Part shown: positions 55,087 through 64,000 of the stretch, one piece after another
Numbering within the stretch: the first letter of the stretch is position 1
Layout: every line of letters starts with the position of its first letter
NCBI GenBank assembly: GCA_028284935.1
Contig: JANQQQ010000037.1
Span: 16,359-80,358, forward strand
Reading direction: 5' to 3'
Length of the DNA: 64,000 nucleotides
Source of the DNA: Croceivirga sp.
GTDB lineage: Bacteria > Bacteroidota > Bacteroidia > Flavobacteriales > Flavobacteriaceae
Made by a program: the position numbers and the translations under genes
The notes under the pieces: model-generated
What the model saw: the letters and a program-made list of their open reading frames with translations, nothing else
Databases searched by the model: none
What the model was told of the DNA's origin: nothing

Positions 55087-58000
55087 ATGATGAGATTAGA
55101 GAAACAAGGGCTTTATTTGCCCGAATTTGAGCACGACAATTGTGGAGCGGGTTTTATCTGCAGCCTTCAAGGAAAACGTTCCAATGACATCATACACAAG
55201 GCCCTTGAGATTTTGGATAAACTTGAACATCGTGGTGCGGTCAGTGCCGATGGAAAAACTGGGGACGGTGCCGGTATTTTAATTGACATTCCCCACGATT
55301 TTTTTAAAAGTGTGTGCGCTTTTGAGCTTCCCGAACCAGATAACTATGCTACGGGAAACGTGTTTCTGCCAAAAAAAGAAAACCAGCGCCAATTCTGTCA
55401 GGACACCTTTGAAAAAAACATCTTAAAACAAGGTCTGGAACTTCTAGGATGGCGAAACGTTCCAATCAATAAATCAGTACCGGGAAGAATAGCCAAGGAA
55501 ACGGAACCCTTTGTGAAACAGATTTTTATTGGGAAAGGGGATTCGAAAGATAGATTTCAGTTCGATTTAAAATTATTTATTGCCAGAAAGGTCGCGGAGC
55601 ATGAAATCAATGCATCTAAATTGTCACAAAGCCATTTCTTTTATATCCCCAGTCTCTCCCAGAAAATTATCATTTTTAAGGGCTTATTGATGCCCCAGGA
55701 CATTAGTCGCTATTACGAAGATCTTCTGGACCCCAGGGTAGTCACCCGATTGGCATTGGTGCACCAACGCTTCTCTACCAATACGTTCCCTACCTGGGAT
55801 TTGGCCCAACCCTTTAGATATATGTGCCACAATGGGGAGATCAATACCCTTAGGGGAAATATTTCCCGAATGCGCTCCCGGGAAGAACTCCTTACAAGTG
55901 ATTGGTTTGGTGATGAAATAAAGAACATACTACCCATTGTACTTCCGGGAAAATCGGATTCCGCATGTTTGGACATGGTAGTGGAACTGCTGTTAATGAC
56001 AGGGCGATCTTTACCTGAAGTTATGATGATGTTGGTTCCAGAGGCCTGGGAAAAAAACGAGGAAATGTCAGAGACCAAAAAGGCCTTTTATGAGTATAAC
56101 TCCTGTGTCATGGAGCCATGGGATGGCCCCGCTTCCATTCCATTTACGGATGGAAGTTATATAGGTGCCGTCCTGGATAGGAATGGTCTTCGCCCATCAC
56201 GTTATTCCGTAACCAAAAATGGATACGTAATTATGTCTTCCGAAACGGGAGTGGTTGATTTGGAACCCGAAAACATTGAATATCATGGACGCTTGGAGCC
56301 CGGGAAAATGTTTTTGGTGAACATGGAAGAAGGTAGGATTGTCAATGATGGGGAAATCAAGGAAAAAATCGCAAAAAAACATCCCTATCAACAATGGATA
56401 AAAGACAACTTGATTTACCTAAAGGATATCCCTTACAACGATTGTCCCGTTTTTTTTGGGGAATTTCCCTTAGAAACGCGAACCAATGCCTTCGGTTATA
56501 CCCAAGAGGATATCAATACCATCATTATGCCCATGGCAAGGGCCGGAAAAGAGCCCATAGGCTCCATGGGCTCAGATACGCCAATAGCTGTACTTTCCGA
56601 ACGGCCGCAACTGCTATATAACTACTTCAAACAGCTTTTTGCCCAGGTAACCAATCCTCCATTGGACGGAATACGCGAAGAGCTCATTTGCGATATTAGT
56701 TTGACCTTAGGTAGCGATCAAAACATTTTTGAGACTAACGAACTGCACTGTAGAAAGCTTAAAATCCAAAATCCGGTCATCTCCAAAGAAGACTTGGATA
56801 AAATTAAAAACCATGACCGTAGCCCTGACTATAAGGTGGTTTCCATTTCAATGCTTTATGAGGTTTCCAGGGGGCACAATGGTTTGGAAGAAGCGCTTGA
56901 AAATGTACTGAATCAAGCCTCAAAGGCAGTAGACCAAGGAGCCAACATCATCATCCTCTCGGACCGTATGGTTAGTAAGGAAATGGCTCCAATACCAGCT
57001 TTACTGGCCTGTTCAATGGTCAATAGCGGCTTGCGGAAATTGGGCAAGCGTTCGCGGTTGAGCATCATTGTGGAGTCTGCCGAGCCAAGGGAAGTACATC
57101 ACTTTGCACTATTATTTGGTTTTGGTGCCAGTGCCATAAATCCCTATTTGGTTAATGAAATCATTGGCCAACAAATAGAACAAAACCAAATCCCTGAGTT
57201 TACTTTTTCGGAAGCCATTAATAACTACAACAAAGCGGTTGGGAAGGGAATTCTGAAGGTGATGAACAAAATTGGAATCAGTACCTTAAATTCCTATCGA
57301 GGTTCTCAATTGTTTGAGTGTATTGGTATCAATACTAAAGTAGTGGACAACTATTTCCCTAACACCCCTACACGAATTCAAGGTATTGGTTTGTATGAAA
57401 TTGAAAAGGAAATTGCCAAAAGGCATCATAAGGCATTTAAGAAAGAGGGAGTTGCCGCCAACCTGGATTTGGAAATTGGAGGGGAATACCGCTGGAGGCG
57501 TAGTGGGGAAAAGCATATGTTCAATCCCTTGACCATTGCCAAATTACAGAAAGCAGTACGAAGCAACGAACCTGAAACCTATAAGGAGTATTCCACCTTA
57601 GTGAATGACCAGTCCAAAAAATTAATGACCATTCGTGGCCTTTTTGAGTTTTCAAATTATGATCCCATTCCCCTAGATGAAGTGGAACCATGGACCGATA
57701 TCGTAAAACGATTCAAAACAGGTGCGATGTCCTATGGTAGCATTAGTAAGGAGGCCCATGAAAATTTGGCGATTGCCATGAATCGAATTGGCGGTAAAAG
57801 TAATTCCGGTGAAGGCGGTGAAGATTCAGAACGTTTCTATAAAAATCAATCGGGTGACTGGCGGAACAGTGCCATCAAACAAGTAGCCTCCGGCCGATTT
57901 GGAGTCACTTCCAATTACCTGACCAATGCCAAGGAAATACAAATTAAAATGGCGCAAGGGGCAAAACCGGGAGAAGGGGGTCAACTCCCTGGTCCCAAGG

Positions 58001-59595
58001 TTAACCCCTCAATTGCCAAAACTAGAAATTCAACACCCTATGTCGGTTTAATTTCACCACCACCCCATCATGACATCTATTCCATTGAGGATTTATCCCA
58101 GTTAATTTACGATTTAAAATCTGCCAACAGGGAAGCTCGGGTCAACGTAAAACTGGTGTCCGAGGTAGGTGTTGGCACTATTGCCGCCGGGGTCTCAAAG
58201 GCCAAGGCCGATGTAATTCTTATTTCTGGGTTTGATGGAGGTACCGGCGCATCTCCTTTGACATCTTTAAAACACGCAGGACTCCCCTGGGAGTTGGGTA
58301 TTGCCGAAGCCCAACAAACCCTGGTTCTCAACGACCTTCGAAACAGGGTGGTTTTGGAATGTGACGGACAGTTGAAGACAGGAAGGGATGTTGCTGTAGC
58401 TTGTCTGTTGGGTGCAGAGGAGTTTGGTTTTGCTACCGCACCTTTGGTCGCATCCGGTTGTATTATGATGCGCAAATGTCATTTGAATACCTGTCCTGTA
58501 GGTATTGCCACCCAAAATCCGGAACTGCGTAAAAAATTTGAAGGGAAACCGGAACATGTGGTCAACTACATGTATTTCGTAGCACAGGAGCTACGGGAAA
58601 TCATGGCCAAACTTGGGTTCAGAACGGTAGATGAAATGGTAGGTCAAGTTCATAAATTGGACAGAAAAAATGCTATTGAACATTATAAAGCCGCTGGGAT
58701 TGACCTATCTCCAATACTATATCAGGTTGAGGTCCCAGTAGACACTAAATTCTACAATACCCAACCTCAAGTACACGATATCCACAAATCCATTGAATTC
58801 GAAATCATAGCCAAAGCGCATCCCGCTTTGTTTAGAAAAGAGAAAACCACATTGGATTTTCCAATTAAGAATACGGATAGAGCGGTTGGGGCCATTATCA
58901 GTAATGAAATTTCTAGAATTTATGGTGCAGATGGACTGCCACAAAATACGCTAAGACTAAACTTCAGTGGTTCAGCAGGACAAAGCTTTGGTGCATTTGC
59001 CACGAAAGGATTGACCATGGTGGTGAACGGGAATACCAATGACTATTTGGGCAAGGGATTATCAGGTGCCAAATTGGTCATAAAAGTACCTGAAAAAGCA
59101 ACAATAGTCCCCGAAGAAAATATCATTACCGGAAATGTTACCCTTTATGGTGCAACTTCAGGAGAGGCCTATATCAATGGAAAGGCCGGAGAACGTTTCT
59201 GTGTAAGAAATTCCGGAGCGAAAGCTGTCGTTGAAGGAATTGGTGACCATGGATGCGAGTATATGACAGGCGGTATTGCTGTTATTTTAGGGGAAATTGG
59301 GAGAAACTTTGGTGCAGGAATGAGTGGTGGTATTGCCTACATTTTTGACGAGAAAGAGACCTTCGGAAAGAAATGTAAAAACGATGGACTCAACCTCCTG
59401 AAGGTCAAGGAGGACAAGGACATAAATGAATTGAAAGCACTTATCGAAAACCACTACAATGCCACCCAAAGCCCTTTGGCGCAACGCATTTTGGAACATT
59501 GGGAATCCTATTTGGGGAAATTTGTAAAAGTATTTCCAGAGGAATATCGTCAGGCATTGATTCGGTTGGAAAATGAAAAAGTTGAAATCATTTAA
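55087..59595 (+). CDS. gltB: Glutamate synthase, large subunit
   Basis: A 1502-residue amidotransferase/FMN enzyme making two glutamates from glutamine and 2-oxoglutarate. The N-terminal nucleophile is Cys19 ([15 protein letters not shown]), preceded by a short propeptide. The GATase II domain covers about 19-420, the central domain about 450-730, and the FMN domain about 800-1180 with [27 protein letters not shown] and the [3Fe-4S] cysteines in [12 protein letters not shown]. The C-terminal GxGxG helix is about 1230-1450. gltD follows 10 bases later. Confidence 0.96.
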   Translation: MMRLEKQGLYLPEFEHDNCGAGFICSLQGKRSNDIIHKALEILDKLEHRGAVSADGKTGDGAGILIDIPHDFFKSVCAFELPEPDNYATGNVFLPKKENQRQFCQDTFEKNILKQGLELLGWRNVPINKSVPGRIAKETEPFVKQIFIGKGDSKDRFQFDLKLFIARKVAEHEINASKLSQSHFFYIPSLSQKIIIFKGLLMPQDISRYYEDLLDPRVVTRLALVHQRFSTNTFPTWDLAQPFRYMCHNGEINTLRGNISRMRSREELLTSDWFGDEIKNILPIVLPGKSDSACLDMVVELLLMTGRSLPEVMMMLVPEAWEKNEEMSETKKAFYEYNSCVMEPWDGPASIPFTDGSYIGAVLDRNGLRPSRYSVTKNGYVIMSSETGVVDLEPENIEYHGRLEPGKMFLVNMEEGRIVNDGEIKEKIAKKHPYQQWIKDNLIYLKDIPYNDCPVFFGEFPLETRTNAFGYTQEDINTIIMPMARAGKEPIGSMGSDTPIAVLSERPQLLYNYFKQLFAQVTNPPLDGIREELICDISLTLGSDQNIFETNELHCRKLKIQNPVISKEDLDKIKNHDRSPDYKVVSISMLYEVSRGHNGLEEALENVLNQASKAVDQGANIIILSDRMVSKEMAPIPALLACSMVNSGLRKLGKRSRLSIIVESAEPREVHHFALLFGFGASAINPYLVNEIIGQQIEQNQIPEFTFSEAINNYNKAVGKGILKVMNKIGISTLNSYRGSQLFECIGINTKVVDNYFPNTPTRIQGIGLYEIEKEIAKRHHKAFKKEGVAANLDLEIGGEYRWRRSGEKHMFNPLTIAKLQKAVRSNEPETYKEYSTLVNDQSKKLMTIRGLFEFSNYDPIPLDEVEPWTDIVKRFKTGAMSYGSISKEAHENLAIAMNRIGGKSNSGEGGEDSERFYKNQSGDWRNSAIKQVASGRFGVTSNYLTNAKEIQIKMAQGAKPGEGGQLPGPKVNPSIAKTRNSTPYVGLISPPPHHDIYSIEDLSQLIYDLKSANREARVNVKLVSEVGVGTIAAGVSKAKADVILISGFDGGTGASPLTSLKHAGLPWELGIAEAQQTLVLNDLRNRVVLECDGQLKTGRDVAVACLLGAEEFGFATAPLVASGCIMMRKCHLNTCPVGIATQNPELRKKFEGKPEHVVNYMYFVAQELREIMAKLGFRTVDEMVGQVHKLDRKNAIEHYKAAGIDLSPILYQVEVPVDTKFYNTQPQVHDIHKSIEFEIIAKAHPALFRKEKTTLDFPIKNTDRAVGAIISNEISRIYGADGLPQNTLRLNFSGSAGQSFGAFATKGLTMVVNGNTNDYLGKGLSGAKLVIKVPEKATIVPEENIITGNVTLYGATSGEAYINGKAGERFCVRNSGAKAVVEGIGDHGCEYMTGGIAVILGEIGRNFGAGMSGGIAYIFDEKETFGKKCKNDGLNLLKVKEDKDINELKALIENHYNATQSPLAQRILEHWESYLGKFVKVFPEEYRQALIRLENEKVEII

Positions 59596-59605
59596 GTTTT
59601 AGGGA

Positions 59606-61072
59606 ATGGGAAAGATTACAGGTTTTATGGAATATGGGAGAAAGGATGAATCTTATATTCCCGTCAAGGATAGAATCAAAAATTATAAGGAATTCACCAA
59701 ACCCTTAAAGGAAAACGAGCTTAAGGATCAAGGTGCACGATGTATGGACTGTGGCATTCCTTTTTGCCATAGCGGATGTCCCTTAGGAAATCTTATCCCG
59801 GATTTTAATGATGCCATATATCAAGGTAAATGGGAAAAAGCAGCTGAAATTCTCCATTCTACAAACAATTTTCCCGAATTCACTGGGAGGCTTTGTCCTG
59901 CGCCCTGCGAAGAGGCCTGCGTTTTAGGGATTAATGAGGATCCCGTTTCCATAGAGAACATTGAGAAGAACATTGTGGAAACTGCTTTTGAAAATGGATG
60001 GATAACACCTAACCCACCCTCAAAAAGAACGGGCAAAAAAGTAGTGGTTGTAGGGTCTGGGCCAGCTGGACTAGCTGCCGCACAGCAACTGAATCGAGCG
60101 GGGCACCACGTTACTATTTTGGAGCGGGATGAAAAAATTGGTGGCCTTTTACGTTTTGGGATACCCGATTTCAAGATGGAAAAAAATGTCATTGATAGAA
60201 GGTTGAAAATACTGGAAGCAGAGGGCATCGAATTTAAAACAGGGGTTCATGTAGGTGTTGACATTAAAGCCAAAGAATTGAAAAATGACTTTGATGCCGT
60301 GGTTCTTTGTGGTGGAGCAACGGTGCGCCGTCAATTGCCTATTCCCGGGGCTGATTTAAAAGGAGTGGTGCAGGCCATGGATTTTTTGCCTCAAAACAAT
60401 AGAAGGGTGGATGGTATCAAAGATTTGGGCAAGGAAATTCTGGCTACCCGAAAAGATGTTGTGGTTATTGGTGGTGGGGATACGGGTTCTGACTGTATTG
60501 GCACCTCCATACGACAAGAAGCAAATTCAGTAACCAACTTTGAAATTATGCCGATGGCCACCGAATCAAGGCCAAAACACCAGCCTTGGCCATTTTGGCC
60601 CATGCGACTAAGAACCAGCACTTCCCACAAAGAAGGGGCGAATCGTGTTTTCAGTATATCCACTAAAGAATTCATTGGAGATGCCAATGGCAATCTTAAA
60701 GCCTTAAAAACCATTGAAGTAGAATGGGAGTTTACAAAAGGACAACGGCCCAGACTAAAGGAAGTTCCCGGAACGGAAAGGGAGTGGAAATGTGAATTGG
60801 CATTGCTTGCCTTGGGCTTTACGGGTTCCGAAAGTTCCATTGCCCACCAATTGGGACTTGAAATGGACCAAAGAACCAATATCAAAGCCTCTGAAAGTGA
60901 TTATGCCACCAATGTCCCGGGGGTTTTTGTCGCCGGTGATCAGCGCAGGGGACAATCGCTCATCGTCTGGGCCATTTCTGAAGGAAGACAAGCTGCACAT
61001 CACGTTGATTCGTATTTGATGGGACATTCGGACTTACCATTAAAAGGTGAAGGAGATTTGCCAAGGGTTTAG
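59606..61072 (+). CDS. gltD: Glutamate synthase, small subunit
   Basis: A 488-residue FAD/NAD(P)H protein supplying electrons to GltB. Iron-sulphur cysteines are in ARCMDCGIPFCHSGCPLGNL and GRLCPAPCEEACVLGIN; the FAD site is VVVVGSGPAGLAAAQQLNRA and the NAD(P)H site VVVIGGGDTGSDCIGTS; GVFVAGDQRRGQSLIVWAIS closes the FAD fold. It starts 10 bases after gltB; the terminator follows at 61084. Confidence 0.95.
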   Translation: MGKITGFMEYGRKDESYIPVKDRIKNYKEFTKPLKENELKDQGARCMDCGIPFCHSGCPLGNLIPDFNDAIYQGKWEKAAEILHSTNNFPEFTGRLCPAPCEEACVLGINEDPVSIENIEKNIVETAFENGWITPNPPSKRTGKKVVVVGSGPAGLAAAQQLNRAGHHVTILERDEKIGGLLRFGIPDFKMEKNVIDRRLKILEAEGIEFKTGVHVGVDIKAKELKNDFDAVVLCGGATVRRQLPIPGADLKGVVQAMDFLPQNNRRVDGIKDLGKEILATRKDVVVIGGGDTGSDCIGTSIRQEANSVTNFEIMPMATESRPKHQPWPFWPMRLRTSTSHKEGANRVFSISTKEFIGDANGNLKALKTIEVEWEFTKGQRPRLKEVPGTEREWKCELALLALGFTGSESSIAHQLGLEMDQRTNIKASESDYATNVPGVFVAGDQRRGQSLIVWAISEGRQAAHHVDSYLMGHSDLPLKGEGDLPRV

Positions 61073-61083
61073 AATCTAAAACC

Positions 61084-61120
61084 AAAGGCCTTGATGATAA
61101 AGATGATCAAGGCCTTTTAG
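61084..61120 (+). terminator. Terminator of gltBD
   Basis: Twelve-base arms AAAGGCCTTGAT / ATCAAGGCCTTT with a 10-base loop, then T, 12 bases after the gltD stop. Confidence 0.85.
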
Positions 61121-61152
61121 CAACAATCCGTAGGACTACAATAGGACAGGTC

Positions 61153-61656
61153 CTAGATATTCAACGCATTTATTCTTACTCTCTTGGTTTTGTTCCCATT
61201 AGCAAGTTTTACGAGATAAGTACTCGTTTCTACCTTTCCATCGTAATAACTACTTCTATATTTGTTTCCAACAATTTTCCAGTTCGTATACTTTTTGATT
61301 ACTAATGTCCTTACCTTTTTTGGGAGAGAAGTGTTTCCAAATCGTTCCCAAGCAGCGATAATTTCTCCATTTTTATCATAACTTACCGTTATATCCCCAT
61401 TGGATGCTTTATGCACAGCCACAAATGGCTTGGATTCACTTTTTTGAAAACCTTTGGCCTTGGCTACATCAAAGTTGGCCACCTTTAATCGAAGCTCTTT
61501 AACCACATTGGGTGCCTCTGTAAGATATGCTTTGGATAAATAGGTGAGGTTTGAAACCACTGGAAGTTGCAATTCTGAAGTTTGGTGATGGTCTCCCTGG
61601 GAGAAACCGGATTGAAATAATCCTGATACTACTAAGATCAATACTAGTTTTTTCAT
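61153..61656 (-). CDS. Small exported protein of unknown function
   Basis: 167 residues with signal KKLVLILVVSGLFQSGFSQ. The mature part (FVAVHKASNGDITVSYDKNG then EIIAAWERFGNTSLPKKVRT and YTNWKIVGNKYRSSYYDG) resembles PepSY-like small periplasmic domains, in which a strand-helix unit is repeated, but I cannot place it with certainty. It lies downstream of the AraC-type regulator on the same strand with a 167-base gap. Confidence 0.6.
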   Translation of the reverse strand: MKKLVLILVVSGLFQSGFSQGDHHQTSELQLPVVSNLTYLSKAYLTEAPNVVKELRLKVANFDVAKAKGFQKSESKPFVAVHKASNGDITVSYDKNGEIIAAWERFGNTSLPKKVRTLVIKKYTNWKIVGNKYRSSYYDGKVETSTYLVKLANGNKTKRVRINALNI

Positions 61657-61823
61657 GACATAAAATTTTAAATGATTAATAATTTAAATTGATGTCACAA
61701 AGATGAAAGTCCAAGCATGGCAACACTTAACAGCTATGTTTCGAAACCTTCAAAAGAAAACCAAATTCGATTCGAAAAAAATTTAAAGTATTTCAATTAT
61801 GTTTCATTCGACCCAAAAACACG

Positions 61824-63746
61824 CTAGTTCGAAGCGATAGGCACAGGAAACTGCATTTTTTTGTAGAGCTCAACATACCTAAAATCACTTCTATAAGGCG
61901 CCAATAAAGGTTCGGCACGTAACCAAATCATCTCCACTTCATGGCGTTCAAACGACTTTTGTAGCCATGTAAATCCCCTATCGGGCTCATTGGAATGAAA
62001 ATGATAAAGGGCAATAAACCATGCAGGACTTCCAGACTCCAGGTTATCAAACTTACTCCTTAATGTCAAGATTTTTTCCTTGGCCAATCCTAAATCTTCT
62101 TCCAAGTTTGCATGTATTGCCTGTAACCAAGTGACTATCGGCGAATAATTTTCAGTAATGCCAACCAGTTGTTCCAGTTGTTCTTTCGATTTTTTATAAT
62201 TACCCAAATAATAATGCCATTTGGCAGACTCCCTAACATAAAAACCATCATCAAATAGGGCATCATGTTTCTCAAGTAAGTTCTTACATTCATCTTTTCT
62301 GCCCATTAGAAAAAGTATTTCCGCTTTTTTACCATAATAAACGCCGACAGGATTATCCAAAATCAATTGATCAATACGCTTCAGTGCTTGTTCGAACTCC
62401 CCAATTTTTATCCTGAAATCGTACATTAAATCTTTTTCAGATTCTGATAACTGGTATAGTTCATCAAAATTCCACTCGAAAAAGAAGTATACATTCAATA
62501 GCTTTTCACGTACCAGTTCGTTTGATGGGTCCAACAACTTAGCTTTCTCCAATAGTTCTTTGGCCTTCTTCCAGGATTGTTTCTCCCCTTCTAGTCCCAT
62601 TATCAAGCCTTGAAAAATATAGACTTCCGCAAGTGCGCCATAAGGCTCCACAAATAGTGAGTCGAGTCCAATTGCTTTTTTATAGAGCGGAATCGCATTT
62701 TCGAAAGCGTCATTTTTATACTGATAACGTTGATATTCTGCCAGCAGAAAATAATTGTAGGCTTCATAACTGTCCGTGGGTACTTGGGAGAGGATATCGG
62801 ATTCTTCTTTGGTTATTACCACATTTAAGGCATTCAACACATTCTTCGATACCCTTTCCTGTAGGTCAAAAATCTCGCTGCTATCCCAATTGCTCGAATA
62901 TTCATTGGACCATACTTGCTCGTTACTTTGTCCTTCTATTAACTGTAACGATATTTTTGCTTGACTCCCTGACAGTTGAAAACTTCCCTGAAGAATGTGA
63001 CTTACATTTTGTTCCTTCGCTATCTCTTCAATTTTTTTTCCAGTTTCCTTATAGGTCAACATGGTAGTGAAGGGCACTACCTTGGATAGTGAACCCACTT
63101 TAGCAATTTTCAATATAAGCGCATCCGTTAAACCATCACTCACGTATTCCAAATTGGAATTCCCACTCCAGTTTTTTAACGGGAGCACAGCAATTGATTT
63201 TTTGATTTCTTCGAGAGTGTTTTCGGTGGTTTCTTTTCTGAAATTGTTATTGACAGCTTTGTTTTTAACGTTTAACCAATAGGCCCCGTAAAGGATTCCA
63301 ATCAGTATTGACGAGCCAATCAAATAGATAATCGCCTTTTGGCCTACCTTATGCTTGGTCACCCTACCATCAAGCTGGTCTAAGCCCTCCTCATTCTGAA
63401 ACTTGGTCCTCATCCTCGCCTCACCCGGAGGGTAACCAAAATAATCCTTGAAACAGGTATTGAAATACGTTGGGCTGGAGAACCCAACTTCATAGGCAAC
63501 CTCAGAAGCGGTTAGAGTGTCATCGCTATCCAACAACTCCAATGACCTCTTTAAACGTACCTCTCTTATAAACTGGCTTATTGATTTTCCATCAATTTTT
63601 TTCAGTTTCTTATGCAATTGTGAACGGCTCAACCCATATACACTTGCCAATTCTTCTACGCCAAATTGCTCATTTTTTAAATTATCAAGGACAATTCCTT
63701 GTAATTTTTGAAGAAATGGTTGGGTATCTTCCCCGCTCCCTTTCAT
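61824..63746 (-). CDS. AraC-type regulator with membrane helix, TolB-like domain and TPRs
   Basis: A 640-residue one-component membrane regulator. An AraC helix-turn-helix pair lies at the N-terminus (FGVEELASVYGLSRSQLHKK and ASEVAYEVGFSSPTYFNTCF, about 25-110), then a single membrane helix (AIIYLIGSSILIGILYGAYW, about 138-158), a TolB-N/FlgO-like domain (KKSIAVLPLKNWSGNSNLEY, VSHILQGSFQLSGSQAKISL, about 185-310) and TPR helices to the end. The DNA-binding half would be cytoplasmic and the sensor half periplasmic. The ligand is unknown. Confidence 0.85.
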   Translation of the reverse strand: MKGSGEDTQPFLQKLQGIVLDNLKNEQFGVEELASVYGLSRSQLHKKLKKIDGKSISQFIREVRLKRSLELLDSDDTLTASEVAYEVGFSSPTYFNTCFKDYFGYPPGEARMRTKFQNEEGLDQLDGRVTKHKVGQKAIIYLIGSSILIGILYGAYWLNVKNKAVNNNFRKETTENTLEEIKKSIAVLPLKNWSGNSNLEYVSDGLTDALILKIAKVGSLSKVVPFTTMLTYKETGKKIEEIAKEQNVSHILQGSFQLSGSQAKISLQLIEGQSNEQVWSNEYSSNWDSSEIFDLQERVSKNVLNALNVVITKEESDILSQVPTDSYEAYNYFLLAEYQRYQYKNDAFENAIPLYKKAIGLDSLFVEPYGALAEVYIFQGLIMGLEGEKQSWKKAKELLEKAKLLDPSNELVREKLLNVYFFFEWNFDELYQLSESEKDLMYDFRIKIGEFEQALKRIDQLILDNPVGVYYGKKAEILFLMGRKDECKNLLEKHDALFDDGFYVRESAKWHYYLGNYKKSKEQLEQLVGITENYSPIVTWLQAIHANLEEDLGLAKEKILTLRSKFDNLESGSPAWFIALYHFHSNEPDRGFTWLQKSFERHEVEMIWLRAEPLLAPYRSDFRYVELYKKMQFPVPIASN

Positions 63747-63811
63747 ATAAATCTGGATTTCAATTAGATTCTATGAAGACACTCCTTAAAAATAGCTAAA
63801 AATTGTGGCAA

Positions 63812-63823
63812 ACGCATATGCGT
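63812..63823. promoter_or_regulatory. Perfect palindrome upstream of the AraC-type regulator
   Basis: ACGCATATGCGT, 12 bases, perfect, 66 bases before the regulator's start (minus strand). It could be an operator; the sequence alone shows only the symmetry. Confidence 0.4.
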
Positions 63824-63904
63824 AATCCAATCCCGTTGATATATTGGGGTTGGAGCGGTTCAAGAGATTGAAAAAAGAGAAAAGTAGCGGTATGTATAAC
63901 TAAA

Positions 63905-63938
63905 AAAGCCCCGTTCACTTTGGGGTGAACGGGGCTTC
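63905..63938 (-). terminator. Terminator of the rRNA operon
   Basis: Thirteen-base-pair hairpin AAGCCCCGTTCAC / GTGAACGGGGCTT, followed on the minus strand by TTTTT, just after the 5S rRNA 3' end. Confidence 0.88.
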
Positions 63939-63942
63939 GAGG

Positions 63943-64000
63943 AAGGCGGCGACCTACTCTCCCACCTGGTGTGGCAGTACCATCGGCGCTAACGGGCTTA
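63943..64000 (-). rRNA. rrf: 5S rRNA, 3' part (partial)
   Basis: On the minus strand the sequence GATGGTACTGCCACACCAGG and then TGGGAGAGTAGGTCGCCGCC is the conserved 3' half of 5S rRNA. The 5' half is beyond the right edge. The exact 3' end is set to within a few bases. A rRNA operon therefore lies to the right on the minus strand. Confidence 0.93.

Overview
The window comes from a Bacteroidota chromosome, almost certainly a marine member of the Flavobacteriaceae. The signs are: promoters of the TTG/TAnnTTTG type instead of sigma-70 boxes, frequent TTG starts with no Shine-Dalgarno leader, a TonB-dependent receptor paired with a DUF4249 lipoprotein, the bacillithiol enzyme BshC, a split glutamate synthase, and families typical of the group (DUF6452, DUF6048, DUF349, OstA-like protein). 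The genus cannot be fixed from the sequence alone.

Layout. 1-16 kb, all on +: the end of purA; pabB and pabC of folate synthesis; a TPR lipoprotein; an OstA/LptA-like envelope protein; a class III aminotransferase; a TPR protein; two tandem DUF368/PopT carriers; aroE; a DUF349 protein; then secreted hydrolases including a GH20 hexosaminidase. 16-17 kb: a small two-module cysteine protein and a Fur-family regulator. 17-23.5 kb, mostly on -: guaA, a LysM/periplasmic-binding fusion, an OsmC protein, a DUF922 protease-like protein and NADP-isocitrate dehydrogenase. 23.6-35 kb: SIMPL protein, beta-phosphoglucomutase, the TonB receptor/DUF4249 pair, a PNPOx-like protein, bshC, an M14 peptidase with a decayed VOC gene behind it, and an outer-surface carboxypeptidase-regulatory-domain protein. 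35-39 kb: rocD, an ECF sigma factor with a small membrane partner, the debris of an rlmD-type methyltransferase gene, DUF6452 and DUF6048.

39.4-46.8 kb is different in character. It holds about ten small, unrelated genes, all on +, AT-rich, without operon logic, separated by palindrome-rich spacers. Several genes are bracketed by matched imperfect inverted repeats: the sequence just before the start pairs with the sequence just after the stop. Neighbouring brackets share a core (ACACCRTTGT / ACAAYGGTGT) but differ in detail. Two genes carry apparent one-base frameshifts. I read this as an accessory gene-cassette array of a kind that is not a classical integron. It is the most interesting object in the window.

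46.8-64 kb returns to core genes: a serine hydrolase, tRNA-Val(TAC), folC-tonB-exbD-exbB-nhaD on -, an acyl-CoA dehydrogenase, gltB-gltD, a secreted protein of unknown function, an AraC/TolB/TPR membrane regulator, and the 3' end of a 5S rRNA gene with its terminator at the right edge.

Functional themes: one-carbon, aromatic and nucleotide synthesis (purA, pabB, pabC, aroE, guaA, folC), nitrogen and carbon metabolism (gltBD, icd, rocD, acyl-CoA dehydrogenase), envelope building and energisation (OstA, PopT pair, LysM protein, ExbBD-TonB, TonB receptor), and secreted degradation (GH20, SGNH hydrolase, alpha/beta hydrolase, M14 peptidase). All assignments were made by reading motifs; no database search was run.
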